A DNA stretch of 7,857 nucleotides from SFTH01 sp051878085. GTDB taxonomy: Bacteria > Bacillota > Clostridia > Christensenellales > Aristaeellaceae. Location of the stretch: the NCBI GenBank assembly GCA_051878085.1, contig JBJEJN010000160.1, positions 1-7,857 on the forward strand. The letters run 5' to 3'. The notes beneath the pieces are model-generated. The model worked only from the letters and a program-made list of their open reading frames with translations. It was not told where the DNA came from and made no database searches. Both the position numbers and the translations under genes were made by a program. Numbering within the stretch: the first letter of the stretch is position 1; each line of letters begins with the position of its first letter. Shown piece by piece: positions 7,100 to 7,857 of the stretch.

Positions 7100-7744
7100 A
7101 TGCGTTTCAATCAGTGGCTCGACCGGATGGAGCGGAAATTCGGGAAGTATGCCATCTCCAATCTGATGATGTACATCGTATCGGCCATGGCAGTGGTCTT
7201 TGTGCTGGACATGCTGATGCCGGTAAACCTGACGGGCTATCTCGTGTTCAATAAGGCGGCGATCCTGCGGGGCCAGCTCTGGCGGCTGGTGACCTTCCTG
7301 TTCCTGCCGCCGGATTCCAGCATCGTGTGGATTCTGTTTTCGCTGTACTTCTACTGGATGATCGGCAGCGCGCTGGAGAACCAGTGGGGCTCGTTCAGGT
7401 TTAACATGTACTACCTCTTCGGCATGTTGGGCACAATCGTCTCCGGCATGATCACCGGCTACGCCACGAACAGCTATCTGAACCTGTCGCTGTTCCTGGG
7501 CTTCGCGCTGCTGTACCCGGACTTCCAGGTGAACCTGTTCTTCTTCCTGCCGGTCAGGGTGAAGTACCTGGCGCTGATCGACGCGCTGGGACTGGCGGTG
7601 AGCTTCGTGATGGGAAACGCCTCCTCGCGCATCGCTCTTGTGATGGCGCTGTTGAACGTGCTGCTGTTCTTCGGCGGGAACCTGATTCAGCGCGTCAAGA
7701 GCGCATACCGCCGCTACAAGTGGAGGAAGTCATTCCGGGATTGA
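7100..7744 (+). CDS. Rhomboid-like (derlin/pseudorhomboid type) membrane protein lacking protease residues
   Basis: 214-residue membrane protein with about six hydrophobic segments near 21-39, 73-91, 101-120, 126-139, 154-171 and 177-194, and a basic C-terminal tail. GQLWRLVTFLF (58-68) matches the rhomboid/derlin WR motif in the loop after TM1, and the helix order fits a six-TM rhomboid core. Protease motifs are missing: the GxSG position in TM4 reads NLSL (128-131, a Ser without the glycines), and the TM6 HxxG-like position appears as FFGG (190-193), with Phe in place of His. It is therefore probably a non-proteolytic rhomboid-fold protein that binds or moves membrane clients (inference); an unrelated small multispanning family is the alternative. 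ATG at 7100 has AGGAGGG at 5 nt. It starts 13 nt after the HAD stop and is last in the operon. Confidence 0.8.
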   Translation: MRFNQWLDRMERKFGKYAISNLMMYIVSAMAVVFVLDMLMPVNLTGYLVFNKAAILRGQLWRLVTFLFLPPDSSIVWILFSLYFYWMIGSALENQWGSFRFNMYYLFGMLGTIVSGMITGYATNSYLNLSLFLGFALLYPDFQVNLFFFLPVRVKYLALIDALGLAVSFVMGNASSRIALVMALLNVLLFFGGNLIQRVKSAYRRYKWRKSFRD

Positions 7745-7759
7745 ATGGAACGACGCATG

Positions 7760-7791
7760 CAGGGCCACTTCGATGCATCGAAGTGGCCCTG
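7760..7791 (+). terminator. Perfect 32-nt palindrome, probable operon terminator
   Basis: CAGGGCCACTTCGATG is followed immediately by its exact reverse complement, 16 nt downstream of the rhomboid-like stop. As RNA it would form a very stable hairpin (12-14 bp with a small loop around GATGCATC). The following TCTGTTCTGT is T-rich but interrupted, so it may act as a terminator or as an mRNA 3' stabiliser. The perfect symmetry would also serve a convergent gene from the right. Confidence 0.72.
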
Positions 7792-7807
7792 TCTGTTCTG
7801 TATGGAT

Positions 7808-7857
7808 TCACTTTCCGTTGAAGCGCGGCACGTAATGCCGCGCCTTGGATGTGCTGG
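7808..7857 (-). CDS. Possible C-terminal end of a convergent gene (15 codons plus stop)
   Basis: Reading the minus strand in from the right edge, one frame ends STSKARHYVPRFNGK then TGA (7810-7808). The basic, polar tail looks like a plausible protein C-terminus, and its position just before the palindrome at 7760-7791 suits a convergent gene sharing that terminator. The two other minus frames are also open over this short stretch, so the evidence is thin. I do not recognise the protein. Confidence 0.3.
   Translation of the reverse strand, partial: STSKARHYVPRFNGK

Noticed and set aside
6199..7110. Minus-strand frame of about 300 codons opposite the HAD gene
   Set aside because: Antisense shadow: the plus strand carries all four HAD motifs, while this translation has no recognisable domain.
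7821..7846. Hairpin with arms GCGCGGCA and TGCCGCGC near the right edge
   Set aside because: The stem is good but there is no T-tract on either strand, and it may lie inside the coding end of a convergent gene. Not called as a terminator.

Overview
The window looks like a chromosomal segment from a GC-rich member of the Clostridia (Bacillota). The evidence is strong GGAGG-type ribosome binding sites, consensus sigma-A promoters with 17-nt spacers, and proteins of clostridial style: a two-domain GH3, a DUF308/HdeD-like protein, short TetR regulators, and an FtsH with HEIGH in place of HEAGH. Genus cannot be fixed from the sequence alone. I see no RNA gene, CRISPR array, insertion sequence or phage gene. 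Coding density is high and the longest non-coding stretch is about 240 bp.

Layout. Positions 1-3803 hold a minus-strand operon read right to left: a six-helix DUF308/HdeD-like membrane protein (3243-3803), a GH3 glycosidase (1474-3246, overlapping the previous gene by ATGA), and the membrane protease FtsH (1-1449, C-terminus cut by the window edge). Next come two convergent paralogous TetR-family regulators, TetR-A (3951-4532, plus) and TetR-B (4593-5168, minus), separated by a strong hairpin. From 5408 a plus-strand operon runs outward: GT8 glycosyltransferase, Cof-type HAD phosphatase, and a rhomboid-like membrane protein that lacks the protease motifs. It ends at a perfect 32-nt palindrome (7760-7791). 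The last 50 bp may be the tail of a convergent minus-strand gene.

The main observation is that the locus is two mirror-image divergons. Each TetR gene is divergent from an envelope-related operon. Both tetR promoters have the form TTGAC(G/T)-N17-TATAAT, and exactly 17 nt after each -10 both carry the same 12-mer, GCAACAAACAGT. On the opposite strand that 12-mer ends in TTGC, the start of the -35 of the divergent operon promoter, and the opposing -10 boxes overlap around a near-palindromic ATTATA(A/C)T. The two TetR proteins have identical recognition-helix cores (AGINRSTFY). The simplest reading is a duplicated regulator-plus-operator module, so that both regulators may control both operons and themselves.

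How the genes may work together (inference): the left operon combines a membrane stress-type protein, a hexosaminidase-like enzyme and the FtsH quality-control protease. The right operon combines a sugar transferase, a small-molecule phosphatase and a derlin/pseudorhomboid-like protein. Together they suggest a regulon for envelope glycan remodelling and membrane-protein homeostasis that responds to a ligand sensed by the TetR proteins. Ligand, glycan substrates and acceptors are unknown.
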